The notes beneath the pieces were generated by a model. It was not told where the DNA came from. It saw only the letters and a list, made by a program, of their open reading frames with translations, and did not search any database. From Paraburkholderia sp. BL25I1N1 (GTDB lineage: Bacteria; Pseudomonadota; Gammaproteobacteria; Burkholderiales; Burkholderiaceae): a stretch of 64,000 nucleotides of DNA. Shown here in pieces: positions 1-8,203 of this stretch (position 1 is the first letter of the stretch; every line of letters starts with the position of its first letter). The stretch covers positions 1 through 64,000 of the forward strand of contig NZ_PVZB01000018.1 of the NCBI RefSeq assembly GCF_003002025.1, in the 5' to 3' direction. The translations under genes and the position numbers were made by a program.

Positions 1-872
1 CTGGGTTCGAACTCGGTGGCGAACTCGACGACGCTGACGACGGCAGGCTTCACGCCGGCCGGCGGCTCGGCGATCACGGCAGCGACGGCGCTGGGTGGTG
101 AAGTGTCGGTGGGCGCAGCAGGTGCAGAGCGTCGCATCACGAACGTGGCAGCAGGCCTGAACGCCACGGACGCGGTGAACGTGAGCCAGTTGCAATCGGA
201 AGATGCGAAGGTGACCAACGTCAGCAATAACGTTTCGAACCTGAGCAACAACGTCAGCAACATCGCTGGCAATGTCACGAACATCAGCAACGTGGTGAAC
301 AACATCACCAGCGGCGGTACGGGCATCAAGTACTTCCACGCGAACTCGACGCTGGCGGATTCGTCGGCAACGGGTACGGATGCAGTGGCGATCGGTGGCA
401 ACGCTTCGGCAACGACGGCGAACTCGGTGGCACTGGGTTCAAACTCGGTGGCGAACTCGACGACGCTGACGACGGCAGGCTTCACGCCGGCCGGCGGCTC
501 GGCGATCACGGCAGCGACGGCGCTGGGCGGTGAAGTGTCGGTTGGTGCAGCGGGCAAGGAACGTCGCATCACGAACGTGGCAGCCGGTTCGGCAGCGACG
601 GACGCGGTGAACGTGAGCCAGTTGCAATCGGAAGATGCAAAGGTGAACAACGTCAGCAATAACGTTTCGAACCTGAGCAACAACGTGAGCAACATCGCGG
701 GCAACGTCACCAACATCAGCAACGTGGTGAACAACATCACCAACGGCGGTACGGGCATCAAGTACTTCCACGCGAACTCGACGCTGGCGGATTCGTCGGC
801 AACGGGCACGGACGCAGTGGCGATCGGTGGCAACGCTTCGGCAACGACGGCGAACTCGGTGGCACTGGGTTC
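1..872 (+). repeat. 432-bp tandem repeat inside the adhesin gene
   Basis: The block beginning CTGGGTTCGAACTCGGTGG at 1 recurs at 433 with few changes, giving a period of 432 bp (144 codons). It encodes one head-neck-stalk module. The first copy continues out of the window on the left, so the true copy number cannot be read here. The period is a multiple of three, so copy-number change would keep the frame. Confidence 0.85.
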
Positions 873-3216
873 GAATTCGACGACGACGACCGCAGTGGCG
901 ACCAGTGGCACGACGATCGGTGGCGTCACCTACACGTTTGCAGGCACGGCTCCGACGAGCACGGTGAGCGTGGGCTCGGTGGGTAACGAGCGCACCATCA
1001 CCAACGTGGCCGCAGGCCGCCTGAGCGCGACCAGCACGGACGCGGTCAATGGCAGCGAGCTGTACGCGACCAACCAGCAGGTGACGCAGAACTCGAGCGA
1101 CATCACTAACCTGACGAACAACATCAACAACGGTTCGGTGGGTCTGGTGCAGCAGGATGCGACGTCGCGCAACATCACCGTGGCGAAGGGTAGCGACGGT
1201 ACGGTGGTGGACTTCACGGGTACGGCGGGTTCGCGCAAGCTGACCGGTGTAACGGCGGGTGTTCTGAGCGCCGCGAGCACGGATGCGGTCAACGGTTCGC
1301 AGTTGTACTCGACGAACAGCAACGTGGCGAACCTGAGTAACAACGTCAGCAACATCGCGGGTAATGTCACCAACATCAGCAACGTGGTGAACAACATCAC
1401 CAACGGCGGTACGGGCATCAAGTACTTCCACTCGAACTCGACGCTGGCGGATTCGTCGGCAACGGGCGCGGATGCAGTGGCGATCGGCGGCAACGCATCG
1501 GCAGCGAATGCCGGCGCGGTGGCACTGGGCGCGGGTTCGACGACGGCAGCAGCAGTGGCGACCACTGGCGCGACCGTCGGCGGCGTGAACTACACGTTTG
1601 CAGGCACGGCTCCGACGAGCACGGTGAGCGTGGGCTCGGTGGGTAACGAGCGCACCATCACCAACGTCGCGGCAGGCCGCCTGAGCGCGACCAGCACGGA
1701 CGCGGTCAATGGTAGCGAGCTGTATGCGACCAACCAGCAGGTGACGCAGAACTCGAGCGACATCACCAACCTGACGAACAACATCAACAACGGTTCGGTG
1801 GGTCTGGTGCAGCAGGATGCGACGTCGCGCAACATCACCGTGGCGAAGGATAGCGACGGTACGGTGGTGGACTTCACGGGTACGGCGGGTTCGCGCAAGC
1901 TGACCGGCGTGGCCGCTGGTGAAGTGAGCGCAACGAGCGTGGATGCGGTGAACGGTTCGCAGCTGTTCGGTGTGTCGCAGAGCGTCGCGAATGCAATCGG
2001 CGGTGGTTCGACGGTGAACACGGATGGCTCCATCACGGCGCCGACTTACGCGGTGGGCGGCACGACCGTCAACAACGTGGGTGACGCGATCACCAATCTG
2101 GACGACCGCACGACGCAGAACACGACGGCGATCACCAACATCAACAACACGCTGAACACCATCAGCAATGGTGGCGGTGTCACGTACTTCCACGCCAACT
2201 CCGCGTTGCCGGATTCCCAGGCAATCGGCGCGGATTCGGTGGCGATCGGTGGTAACGCGAAATCGCTGGCGGCGAACTCGGTGGCATTGGGTTCCAACTC
2301 GGTGGCGGATCGCGCCAACACGGTGTCGGTGGGCTCGGCGGGCAACGAACGCCAGATCACCAACGTCGCGGCAGGTACGGCGGATACGGATGCGGTGAAC
2401 GTCGCGCAGTTGAAGGCGTCGGGCGTGATCAATCCTAACGGCACGACGAACGCGGCAGTCACGTATGACCACAACGCGGACGGTACGACCAACTACAACA
2501 GCATTACGATGGGTAACGGTGTTGCAGGCGGTACGACGATCCACAACGTGGCAGCAGGTACGGCCGGCGACGACGCAGTCAACGTCACGCAGATGAACGC
2601 GGCGATTTCCACCGTCACGAACATTGCCGCCGCAGCGAGCAACCCGATGTTTGCTGCAAACGGCAACCGTGACACGGAAGCAGCGGTCGCGAGCGGTACG
2701 CATTCGACGGCAATGGGTGCGAACGCCAGCGCAAGCGCGGCCAACTCGGTGGCGCTGGGTGCGAACTCGGTGGCGGACCGTGCTAACACGGTGTCGGTGG
2801 GCTCGGCGGGCAACGAACGCCAGGTCACCAACGTGGCAGCGGGTACGGCAACGACCGACGCGGTCAACGTCGGCCAGTTGAACGATGCAATCGGTTCGGC
2901 CGTCGGCAACGTGCCGGCCGGCATGACCGCGAAGGACTACACCGACAAGCAGATCAGTTCGGTGCAGAGCAGCGTCAACCAGGTTGCGAAGAACTCCTAC
3001 GCGGGTATCGCGGCGGCTACGGCACTGACCATGATTCCGGACGTCGATCAAGGCAAGACGATCGCGGTCGGTATCGGCAGCGGTACGTACAAGGGTTCGA
3101 GCGCTGTGGCACTCGGCATCTCGGCGCGTATTACCGAGAACCTGAAGATGAAGGCCGGCGCGGGCACCAGCTCGCAAGGCACGACCGTCGGCTTGGGTGC
3201 TTCCTATCAGTGGTAA
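1..3216 (+). CDS. Trimeric autotransporter adhesin (YadA/Hia type), 5'-truncated by the window edge
   Basis: The reading frame is open from base 1, so the visible 1071 residues are only the C-terminal part of a longer surface adhesin; the GTG at 16 is not a credible start. The passenger consists of YadA-head-like repeats (SVALGSNSVA, DAVAIGGNASA) alternating with neck/stalk modules (TNVAAG...TDAVNVSQL, SNNVSNIAGNVTNIS), the usual layout of a trimeric left-handed coiled stalk. The last 70 or so residues (IAAATALTMIP ... VGLGASYQW) form the YadA anchor, a 12-stranded trimeric outer-membrane barrel ending in an aromatic residue. DNA-level repeats are long and nearly identical. Expected role: adhesion or autoaggregation at the cell surface. 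The OmpA-domain lipoprotein gene follows after 126 bp. Family assignment is secure; the ligand is unknown. Confidence 0.95.
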   Translation: MGSNSVANSTTLTTAGFTPAGGSAITAATALGGEVSVGAAGAERRITNVAAGLNATDAVNVSQLQSEDAKVTNVSNNVSNLSNNVSNIAGNVTNISNVVNNITSGGTGIKYFHANSTLADSSATGTDAVAIGGNASATTANSVALGSNSVANSTTLTTAGFTPAGGSAITAATALGGEVSVGAAGKERRITNVAAGSAATDAVNVSQLQSEDAKVNNVSNNVSNLSNNVSNIAGNVTNISNVVNNITNGGTGIKYFHANSTLADSSATGTDAVAIGGNASATTANSVALGSNSTTTTAVATSGTTIGGVTYTFAGTAPTSTVSVGSVGNERTITNVAAGRLSATSTDAVNGSELYATNQQVTQNSSDITNLTNNINNGSVGLVQQDATSRNITVAKGSDGTVVDFTGTAGSRKLTGVTAGVLSAASTDAVNGSQLYSTNSNVANLSNNVSNIAGNVTNISNVVNNITNGGTGIKYFHSNSTLADSSATGADAVAIGGNASAANAGAVALGAGSTTAAAVATTGATVGGVNYTFAGTAPTSTVSVGSVGNERTITNVAAGRLSATSTDAVNGSELYATNQQVTQNSSDITNLTNNINNGSVGLVQQDATSRNITVAKDSDGTVVDFTGTAGSRKLTGVAAGEVSATSVDAVNGSQLFGVSQSVANAIGGGSTVNTDGSITAPTYAVGGTTVNNVGDAITNLDDRTTQNTTAITNINNTLNTISNGGGVTYFHANSALPDSQAIGADSVAIGGNAKSLAANSVALGSNSVADRANTVSVGSAGNERQITNVAAGTADTDAVNVAQLKASGVINPNGTTNAAVTYDHNADGTTNYNSITMGNGVAGGTTIHNVAAGTAGDDAVNVTQMNAAISTVTNIAAAASNPMFAANGNRDTEAAVASGTHSTAMGANASASAANSVALGANSVADRANTVSVGSAGNERQVTNVAAGTATTDAVNVGQLNDAIGSAVGNVPAGMTAKDYTDKQISSVQSSVNQVAKNSYAGIAAATALTMIPDVDQGKTIAVGIGSGTYKGSSAVALGISARITENLKMKAGAGTSSQGTTVGLGASYQW
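931..1907 (+). repeat. Pair of ~317-bp direct repeats, 660 bp apart, inside the adhesin gene
   Basis: Bases 931-1247 and 1591-1907 differ at only about seven positions by eye. Both copies encode the module that starts YTFAGTAPTSTVSVGSVGNE and ends near GSRKLTGV. The 660-bp spacing equals 220 codons, so recombination between the copies would delete or duplicate 220 residues in frame. Confidence 0.85.
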
Positions 3217-3342
3217 GCGCCTCGACGGATGGGATGCAAATTCCATCCGTCGGCCCTGATCCGCAGATTTCCTAACTGAAAGCGCGCCGTTGTTGGCAGC
3301 ACACGCAGCAACGGCGCCGCTTCAAACACTGAATCCGTTGAA

Positions 3343-4092
3343 ATGAACTCGACTCTTTTTAAATATCTCCGCGCGCCGTTGCTCGGCGCGTTCGTCGCCG
3401 CGCTCGCTGCCTGTACCACGCAGTCGGGTGCGACCTACACGTTGCACGCCATCAGCACGCCGAACCAGCAGGCACGCACTTATCACGTGACCTGTCAGGG
3501 ACTTTTCGAAAGCTCGCAGGCTTGTGTGCGCGTGGCCGAAGAAACTTGTAAAGCCCAGCCCGTCACCTGGCTCGAATCGATTGACGGCGTACGCAACAAC
3601 GAGCCGAAGAAAGATCCGCGTGAAGGAACCTTCATGTGCGGTACGCCTGCCGTGCAGCAGCCGGTGACGCAGCCAGTCGTACAGCAGCCGGCGCCGGTGG
3701 TGATCGCGCAGCAACCCGCCCCGCAACCGCAAGTCACGGTGCAACAACGCCGTCTGCTGTTGCAAGGCAACGCGAACTTCGCCACCGATAGCTCGGTACT
3801 CAGCGCGGTCGCCAAGGACAATCTCGACCAGTTCTTGCGCGTGAACAAGGAAGTACACCTTCGTCGCGTGACCGTGATCGGCTATACCGACAAGACAGGC
3901 TCCGAGCCGCATAACCGGATGCTCTCCGAAGCGCGTGCCGCGGCTGTCGTCGCTTATCTGCGCGACGGTGGCCTTCAGGCCGACCAGTTCTCATCGAAGG
4001 GCATGGGCAGCGCTGATCCGGTCGCCACGAACGCAACCGCCGAAGGTCGTATGCAAAACCGTCGTGTCGACGTGCGCGTCTTCGCCGAGTAA
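3343..4092 (+). CDS. OmpA-domain lipoprotein, probable peptidoglycan-binding partner of the adhesin
   Basis: The 249-residue protein has a lipoprotein signal with lipobox LAAC (Cys24). It then has a small domain with four cysteines (about residues 50-105), a Pro/Gln-rich linker (about 105-140) and a C-terminal OmpA-like domain (about 145-249). That domain keeps the VIGYTDKTGS and NRRVDVRV motifs, whose Asp and Arg contact diaminopimelate in this family. It should sit in the outer membrane facing the periplasm and hold peptidoglycan. It follows the trimeric autotransporter by 126 bp in the same direction with no obvious terminator between, so cotranscription is likely. The arrangement recalls TpgA, an OmpA-domain protein encoded with trimeric autotransporters in Acinetobacter. 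That functional equivalence is inference. Confidence 0.85.
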   Translation: MNSTLFKYLRAPLLGAFVAALAACTTQSGATYTLHAISTPNQQARTYHVTCQGLFESSQACVRVAEETCKAQPVTWLESIDGVRNNEPKKDPREGTFMCGTPAVQQPVTQPVVQQPAPVVIAQQPAPQPQVTVQQRRLLLQGNANFATDSSVLSAVAKDNLDQFLRVNKEVHLRRVTVIGYTDKTGSEPHNRMLSEARAAAVVAYLRDGGLQADQFSSKGMGSADPVATNATAEGRMQNRRVDVRVFAE

Positions 4093-4119
4093 GTCGGGCG
4101 ACGCAAAAGTTTGACCATC

Positions 4120-4148
4120 AAAGGCCTGCCGTCGCGCAGGCCTTTTTC
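4120..4148 (+). terminator. Intrinsic terminator after the adhesin/OmpA-lipoprotein pair
   Basis: A 10-bp stem, AAAGGCCTGC / GCAGGCCTTT, with a 6-nt loop is followed by a short T run. It lies between the convergent lipoprotein and hexR genes and has the better T run on the + strand. Confidence 0.8.
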
Positions 4149-4160
4149 TATTCCGGCGCT

Positions 4161-5006
4161 TCAGGGCTCGCCGTCGATGCGCAGCCGGCCGATCACGCCT
4201 TTCGCCTGGCCGAGCCTTTCGACGAGTTCAGGTCCGCGCCTGAGCGCCACGCCGACCGCCAGAATGTCGCCGATCGCGAGATGCGACATGCGCGAGGTCA
4301 TCGGTGAAAACACGTCGTTTTCTTCCACGACGTTCGAGAACAGGCAAATGCTCGCAACCCGTGCGAGCGGTGAACTGCCGTGCGTGATGGCAATCACTTT
4401 GGCGCCGCGTGCGAGCGCGGAGCGCGCTGAATCGATGATGTCGCGCGTGCGGCCGGTATTGGAAATCGCCACGACGACGTCGCCGGGTTCGAGCAGCGCC
4501 GCCGACATCGAATACGTGTGCGGATCGGAGTACGCGACGCTCGGCATGCCGAGCCGGAAAAACTTGTGCTGTATATCCTGCGCGGCGATGCCCGAGCCGC
4601 CCGCGCCGTAAAACTCGATGCGCGCGGCGTTCGCCAGCAGTTCGACGGCCGCTTCGATGCTGTCCGGCGACAGGCTGTTGCGCACCTCGATCAGCGTGCC
4701 GATGGTCCGGTCGAACACTTTGGCGATCAGCCCGGACGCACCTTCGTCCGACCGCACGTCGCGATAGACGGTCGGCACGCTGGACGCGATACCTTGCGCC
4801 AGCCGGATCTTGAACTCACGAAACCCCGAAAAGCCCAACGCGCGACAGAACCGCGCGATGGTCGGCTGGCTGACGCCCGCGCGGGCGGCGACTTCGGTCA
4901 TCGACAGATCGAGCACCTCGCGTGGCGATTCGATCACATAGTCGGCCAGCTTGCGCTCGGACGGCCGCAACTGCTCGCGCATCTCTTCGACTTGGGACAG
5001 CATCAT
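4161..5006 (-). CDS. hexR: HexR, RpiR/MurR-family repressor of the Entner-Doudoroff genes
   Basis: The 281-residue protein has an N-terminal RpiR-type helix-turn-helix (about residues 1-77; GVSQPTIARFCRALGF) and a C-terminal SIS sugar-phosphate-binding domain (about 128-260; GAGGSG at 134-139, SNTGRT at 182-187). In proteobacteria HexR represses edd, eda and related glycolytic genes and is released by 2-keto-3-deoxy-6-phosphogluconate. It is divergent from edd, and two near-identical operator-like palindromes lie in the shared 298-bp intergenic region, one close to each gene, which suggests autoregulation. Two adjacent ATG codons (5006 and 5003) make the exact start uncertain by one codon. 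Confidence 0.92.
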   Translation of the reverse strand: MMLSQVEEMREQLRPSERKLADYVIESPREVLDLSMTEVAARAGVSQPTIARFCRALGFSGFREFKIRLAQGIASSVPTVYRDVRSDEGASGLIAKVFDRTIGTLIEVRNSLSPDSIEAAVELLANAARIEFYGAGGSGIAAQDIQHKFFRLGMPSVAYSDPHTYSMSAALLEPGDVVVAISNTGRTRDIIDSARSALARGAKVIAITHGSSPLARVASICLFSNVVEENDVFSPMTSRMSHLAIGDILAVGVALRRGPELVERLGQAKGVIGRLRIDGEP

Positions 5007-5060
5007 CGGAAAACTCGCACTATGCTGAAGAATGCGTGGACTATAGCTGATTGCCAGAAA

Positions 5061-5075
5061 GGTACAAAAACTACA
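5061..5075 (-). promoter_or_regulatory. Candidate HexR operator, hexR-proximal
   Basis: Read on the minus strand this is TGTAGTTTTTGTACC, an imperfect palindrome centred on a T run. It matches the general TGTARTTTTNYTACA shape known for HexR sites and lies about 55 bp upstream of the hexR start. A near-identical partner is at 5192. Confidence 0.6.
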
Positions 5076-5191
5076 TTTGGCGCGTAGGTGTATTCCCTAG
5101 GATGTTGTTGAAATTTGGCGGCGGGCCGGCAGTAAAGGGCTTCTGACGATTCGGCGATGCGGCGTCGCAACAAGAATCCACATTGCGATCG

Positions 5192-5206
5192 TGTAGTTTT
5201 TCTACT
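5192..5206 (+). promoter_or_regulatory. Candidate HexR operator, edd-proximal
   Basis: TGTAGTTTTTCTACT shares 12 of 15 bases with the hexR-proximal site read on the opposite strand, including TGTAGTTTTT. It lies about 100 bp upstream of edd. Binding here would repress edd-eda until gluconate or glucose catabolism produces the inducing sugar acid. Confidence 0.6.
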
Positions 5207-5304
5207 AACATGACGTTGTCGGTTGACCCGACGCCCCCGCGATACCCACCTGGCATCGCGCGCGCATCGACTGCGCGTCTTAGGCCAGCGACGAAGGAGC
5301 TCCG

Positions 5305-7215
5305 ATGGTTTCCCCGCATTCGCAATTGTTGAAGGTCACGCAGCGCGTGGTCGAGCGTAGCAAGCCCACTCGTGAGGCGTATCTCGCCCGCATCCACCAG
5401 GCGCAGGGCAAGTTCCCGGCGCGCGGCGCGCTCTCCTGCGCCAATCTGGCGCACGGTTTCGCCGGCCTCGAAGGCAACGACAAGCTCGTCATCAAGCAGA
5501 TTCGCGAGCCGAACATCGGCATCGTGTCCTCGTACAACGAGATGCTGTCGGCCCACGCCCCGTACAAAAACTACCCGGACATCATCAAGCAGGCCGCGCG
5601 TGAAAACGGCGGCGTCGCGCAATTCGCGGGCGGCGTGCCGGCCATGTGCGACGGCGTCACGCAAGGCAATGCGGGCATGGAACTGTCGCTGTTCTCGCGC
5701 GAGGTCATCGCCATGAGCACGGCAGTCGCGCTCACGCACAACATGTTCGACGCGGCACTGTGCCTCGGCATCTGCGACAAGATCGTGCCGGGCCTGTTGA
5801 TCGGCGCGCTGCAATTCGGCCATATCCCAACCATCTTCGTGCCGGCCGGCCCGATGGGCAGCGGCCTGTCGAATGACGACAAAGCCAAAACACGCCAACT
5901 CTTCGCGACCGGCCAATGCGATCGCGGCGCGCTGCTCGAAGCGGAAGCCGCCGCGTATCACAGCCACGGCACCTGCACGTTCTACGGCACGGCGAACAGC
6001 AACCAGATGCTGATGGAAGTGATGGGCCTGCATCTGCCGAGTTCGGCTTTCGTGCATCCGCATACGCCGCTGCGCGATGCGCTGACCGCGCAGGCCGCGC
6101 GCCGTGTGCTCGATCTGACGGTCGAGCGCGGCAACTACATGCCGATCGGCCACGTGATCGACGAAAAGGCGATCGTCAACGGCATCGTCGCGTTGCTGGC
6201 GACGGGCGGCTCGACCAACCACACGCTGCATCTGGTCGCGATTGCACGCGCGGCCGGCATCGTGATCGACTGGGACGACTTCGACACGCTGTCGCAAGCC
6301 GTGCCGCTGCTCGCGAAAATCTATCCGAACGGCAAGGCGGACGTGAACCACTTCCACGCAGCCGGCGGCGTCGCGTTCCTCGTGCGCAATCTGCTCGAAG
6401 GCGGCTTGCTGCACGAAGACGTGAACACGGTCGCGGGCAAGGGGCTCAAGCACTACACCGAAGAGCCGAAGCTGATCGACGGCAAGCTGCAATGGGTGCC
6501 GGGTGCGACAGCGAGCGAAGACACCGCGGTGCTGCGCGGCATCAAAGAACCGTTCCAGCCGGACGGCGGCCTGCGTCTGATGCAGGGCAAGCTCGGCCGT
6601 GGCGTGATCAAGATTTCGGCGGTGGCGGCGCAGCATCGCAAGGTGAGGGCGCCGGCGATCGTGTTCGATTCGCAGGAAGCCGTGCAGGAAGCGTTCGACA
6701 AGCACGAGCTGAAGCGCGACTTCATCGCTGTCGTGCGCTTCCAGGGCGCGCGCGCAAACGGCATGCCCGAATTACACCGTTTGACGCCGCTGCTCGGTGT
6801 GTTGCAGGATCAAGGTTTCCATGTTGCACTGGTCACGGACGGCCGCATGTCCGGCGCGTCGGGCAAGGTGCCGGCGGTGATTCATCTGTCGCCGGAAGCG
6901 TTGCTGCAAGGGCCGATCGGCAAGGTGCGCACGGGCGACATGCTGGTGATCGACGCCGACGCCGGCGTGCTCGACATGGAAATCGACGCGGCGGAATGGA
7001 GCGCGCGCCAGGGCGCCGCGCCGCAGCATCAGGCGGCGAACGAAGTTGGCTTCGGCCGTGAGCTGTTCGGCGTGTTCCGCGCGGCGGCGGCGCCGGCGGA
7101 GCAGGGAGCGTCGGTATTCGGCGCGATGGTGGGCGAGCGCGCGGCGCCTCATGCAGCGTCGCACGACACTCACGAGGCTGCGCGTCACGGCGAAAAAGCC
7201 AAAGCGCACACCTGA
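5305..7215 (+). CDS. edd: Phosphogluconate dehydratase (Entner-Doudoroff)
   Basis: Edd dehydrates 6-phosphogluconate to 2-keto-3-deoxy-6-phosphogluconate in the cytoplasm. The 636-residue sequence is of the IlvD/Edd type, with VPAMCDGVTQG (Cys115), LGICDK (Cys157) and GTCTFYGTANS (Cys224); the last two are the expected [4Fe-4S] ligands. ATG 5305 is preceded by AAGGAG at 5294. The protein is about 30 residues longer than usual: after about residue 600 comes an Ala/His-rich low-complexity tail ending EAARHGEKAKAHT. eda follows after 87 bp, forming the pathway pair under HexR. Confidence 0.96.
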   Translation: MVSPHSQLLKVTQRVVERSKPTREAYLARIHQAQGKFPARGALSCANLAHGFAGLEGNDKLVIKQIREPNIGIVSSYNEMLSAHAPYKNYPDIIKQAARENGGVAQFAGGVPAMCDGVTQGNAGMELSLFSREVIAMSTAVALTHNMFDAALCLGICDKIVPGLLIGALQFGHIPTIFVPAGPMGSGLSNDDKAKTRQLFATGQCDRGALLEAEAAAYHSHGTCTFYGTANSNQMLMEVMGLHLPSSAFVHPHTPLRDALTAQAARRVLDLTVERGNYMPIGHVIDEKAIVNGIVALLATGGSTNHTLHLVAIARAAGIVIDWDDFDTLSQAVPLLAKIYPNGKADVNHFHAAGGVAFLVRNLLEGGLLHEDVNTVAGKGLKHYTEEPKLIDGKLQWVPGATASEDTAVLRGIKEPFQPDGGLRLMQGKLGRGVIKISAVAAQHRKVRAPAIVFDSQEAVQEAFDKHELKRDFIAVVRFQGARANGMPELHRLTPLLGVLQDQGFHVALVTDGRMSGASGKVPAVIHLSPEALLQGPIGKVRTGDMLVIDADAGVLDMEIDAAEWSARQGAAPQHQAANEVGFGRELFGVFRAAAAPAEQGASVFGAMVGERAAPHAASHDTHEAARHGEKAKAHT

Positions 7216-7302
7216 AACACGCTAGCGGCACGCAAGCAGCAAATCGGCACCCAACAAGCACCACTCAAGCCAGCCAAGTGCTGCAGAACAAGGAGTCTGA
7301 CT

Positions 7303-7944
7303 ATGACGTCGAAAACAGTAAGCGATATCGTGCGCCTAGGCCCGGTGATTCCGGTGCTCGCGTTCGACTCGGTCGAACAGGGTGAACACGTGTCGCGCGC
7401 GCTGCACGCGGGCGGCGTGAAGGTGCTGGAAATCACCTTGCGCACCGCAGCAGGCCTCGAAGCGATCGAACGCGCGAGCCAGTTGGCCGAAGATATCGTG
7501 GTGGGTGTCGGTACGATTACGAAGCCCGAGCATTGCGCTCAGGCCAAGAAGGCGGGTGCGCAGTTCGGCGTCTCGCCGGGCCTGACTAGAGACATGCACA
7601 AGGCCGCGCAGGATGCGGGCTTGCCGCTGCTACCGGGCGTGATGACGCCGTCGGACATCATCGCGGCGCTCGAGCTCGGCTACGAGATCGTGAAGTTTTT
7701 CCCGGCGCAGCAAGCCGGCGGCGTGCCGATGCTGCAAGCGTTCCACGGCCCGTTCCCGAATCTGAAGTTCTGCCCGACCGGCGGCATCACGGCGGAAACG
7801 GCCACGCATTTCCTGTCGCTGCCGAACGTGGTGTGCGTGGGCGGCTCATGGCTCACGCCGAAAGCCGCGCTCGCCGCGCAAAACTGGGACGAGGTCACGC
7901 GTCTGGCGCGTGCCGCGAGCCAGCTGGCGGCGCCGGCTCACTAG
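7303..7944 (+). CDS. eda: KDPG aldolase (2-keto-3-deoxy-6-phosphogluconate aldolase)
   Basis: Eda cleaves KDPG to pyruvate and glyceraldehyde-3-phosphate, the second Entner-Doudoroff step. The 213-residue class I aldolase has the Schiff-base lysine in GYEIVKFFPA (Lys131) and the catalytic glutamate in LEITLRT (Glu43). A clear AAGGAG ribosome-binding site precedes ATG 7303. It is cotranscribed with edd and followed by a hairpin terminator. Confidence 0.97.
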   Translation: MTSKTVSDIVRLGPVIPVLAFDSVEQGEHVSRALHAGGVKVLEITLRTAAGLEAIERASQLAEDIVVGVGTITKPEHCAQAKKAGAQFGVSPGLTRDMHKAAQDAGLPLLPGVMTPSDIIAALELGYEIVKFFPAQQAGGVPMLQAFHGPFPNLKFCPTGGITAETATHFLSLPNVVCVGGSWLTPKAALAAQNWDEVTRLARAASQLAAPAH

Positions 7945-7990
7945 GTTGAATCCGCGCGCTCGTTAACCCTTTATCAAGGTCCGACACGAA

Positions 7991-8041
7991 GGAGCCTCGT
8001 CGATACAGCTGTTCAGGCTGTCTTGGCGAGGCTCTTTTTGC
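7991..8041 (+). terminator. Intrinsic terminator after eda
   Basis: GAGCCTCG (7992-7999) pairs with CGAGGCTC (8027-8034) around a loop with its own short ACAGC/GCTGT stem, followed by TTTTT. It separates edd-eda from the gluconate permease and kinase. Confidence 0.75.
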
Positions 8042-8203
8042 GATATGCGCGGAGAATTGGCGCACGTCTTGAGATAACAAACAGTAAAATTCAGCGTCCG
8101 CGCGGTCAGCCCGGTTTCAAGGCCCCGTACAGGTCGCCGTGAGACACGGTGCTGGCTGTGTTCCGCACGCACTCACAATCAATAACGCAAAAGGAGGAGC
8201 TTC

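Noticed and set aside
439..3246. A 935-codon open frame on the strand opposite the adhesin
   Set aside because: It mirrors the adhesin repeats, is very rich in Arg, His and Val, and has no recognisable domain. It is open because the repetitive, GC-rich codons of the adhesin give few stops in that antisense frame.
5071..6705. 544-codon antisense frame over edd
   Set aside because: The product is Arg/His-rich with no domain, while edd on the other strand has complete motifs and a ribosome-binding site.
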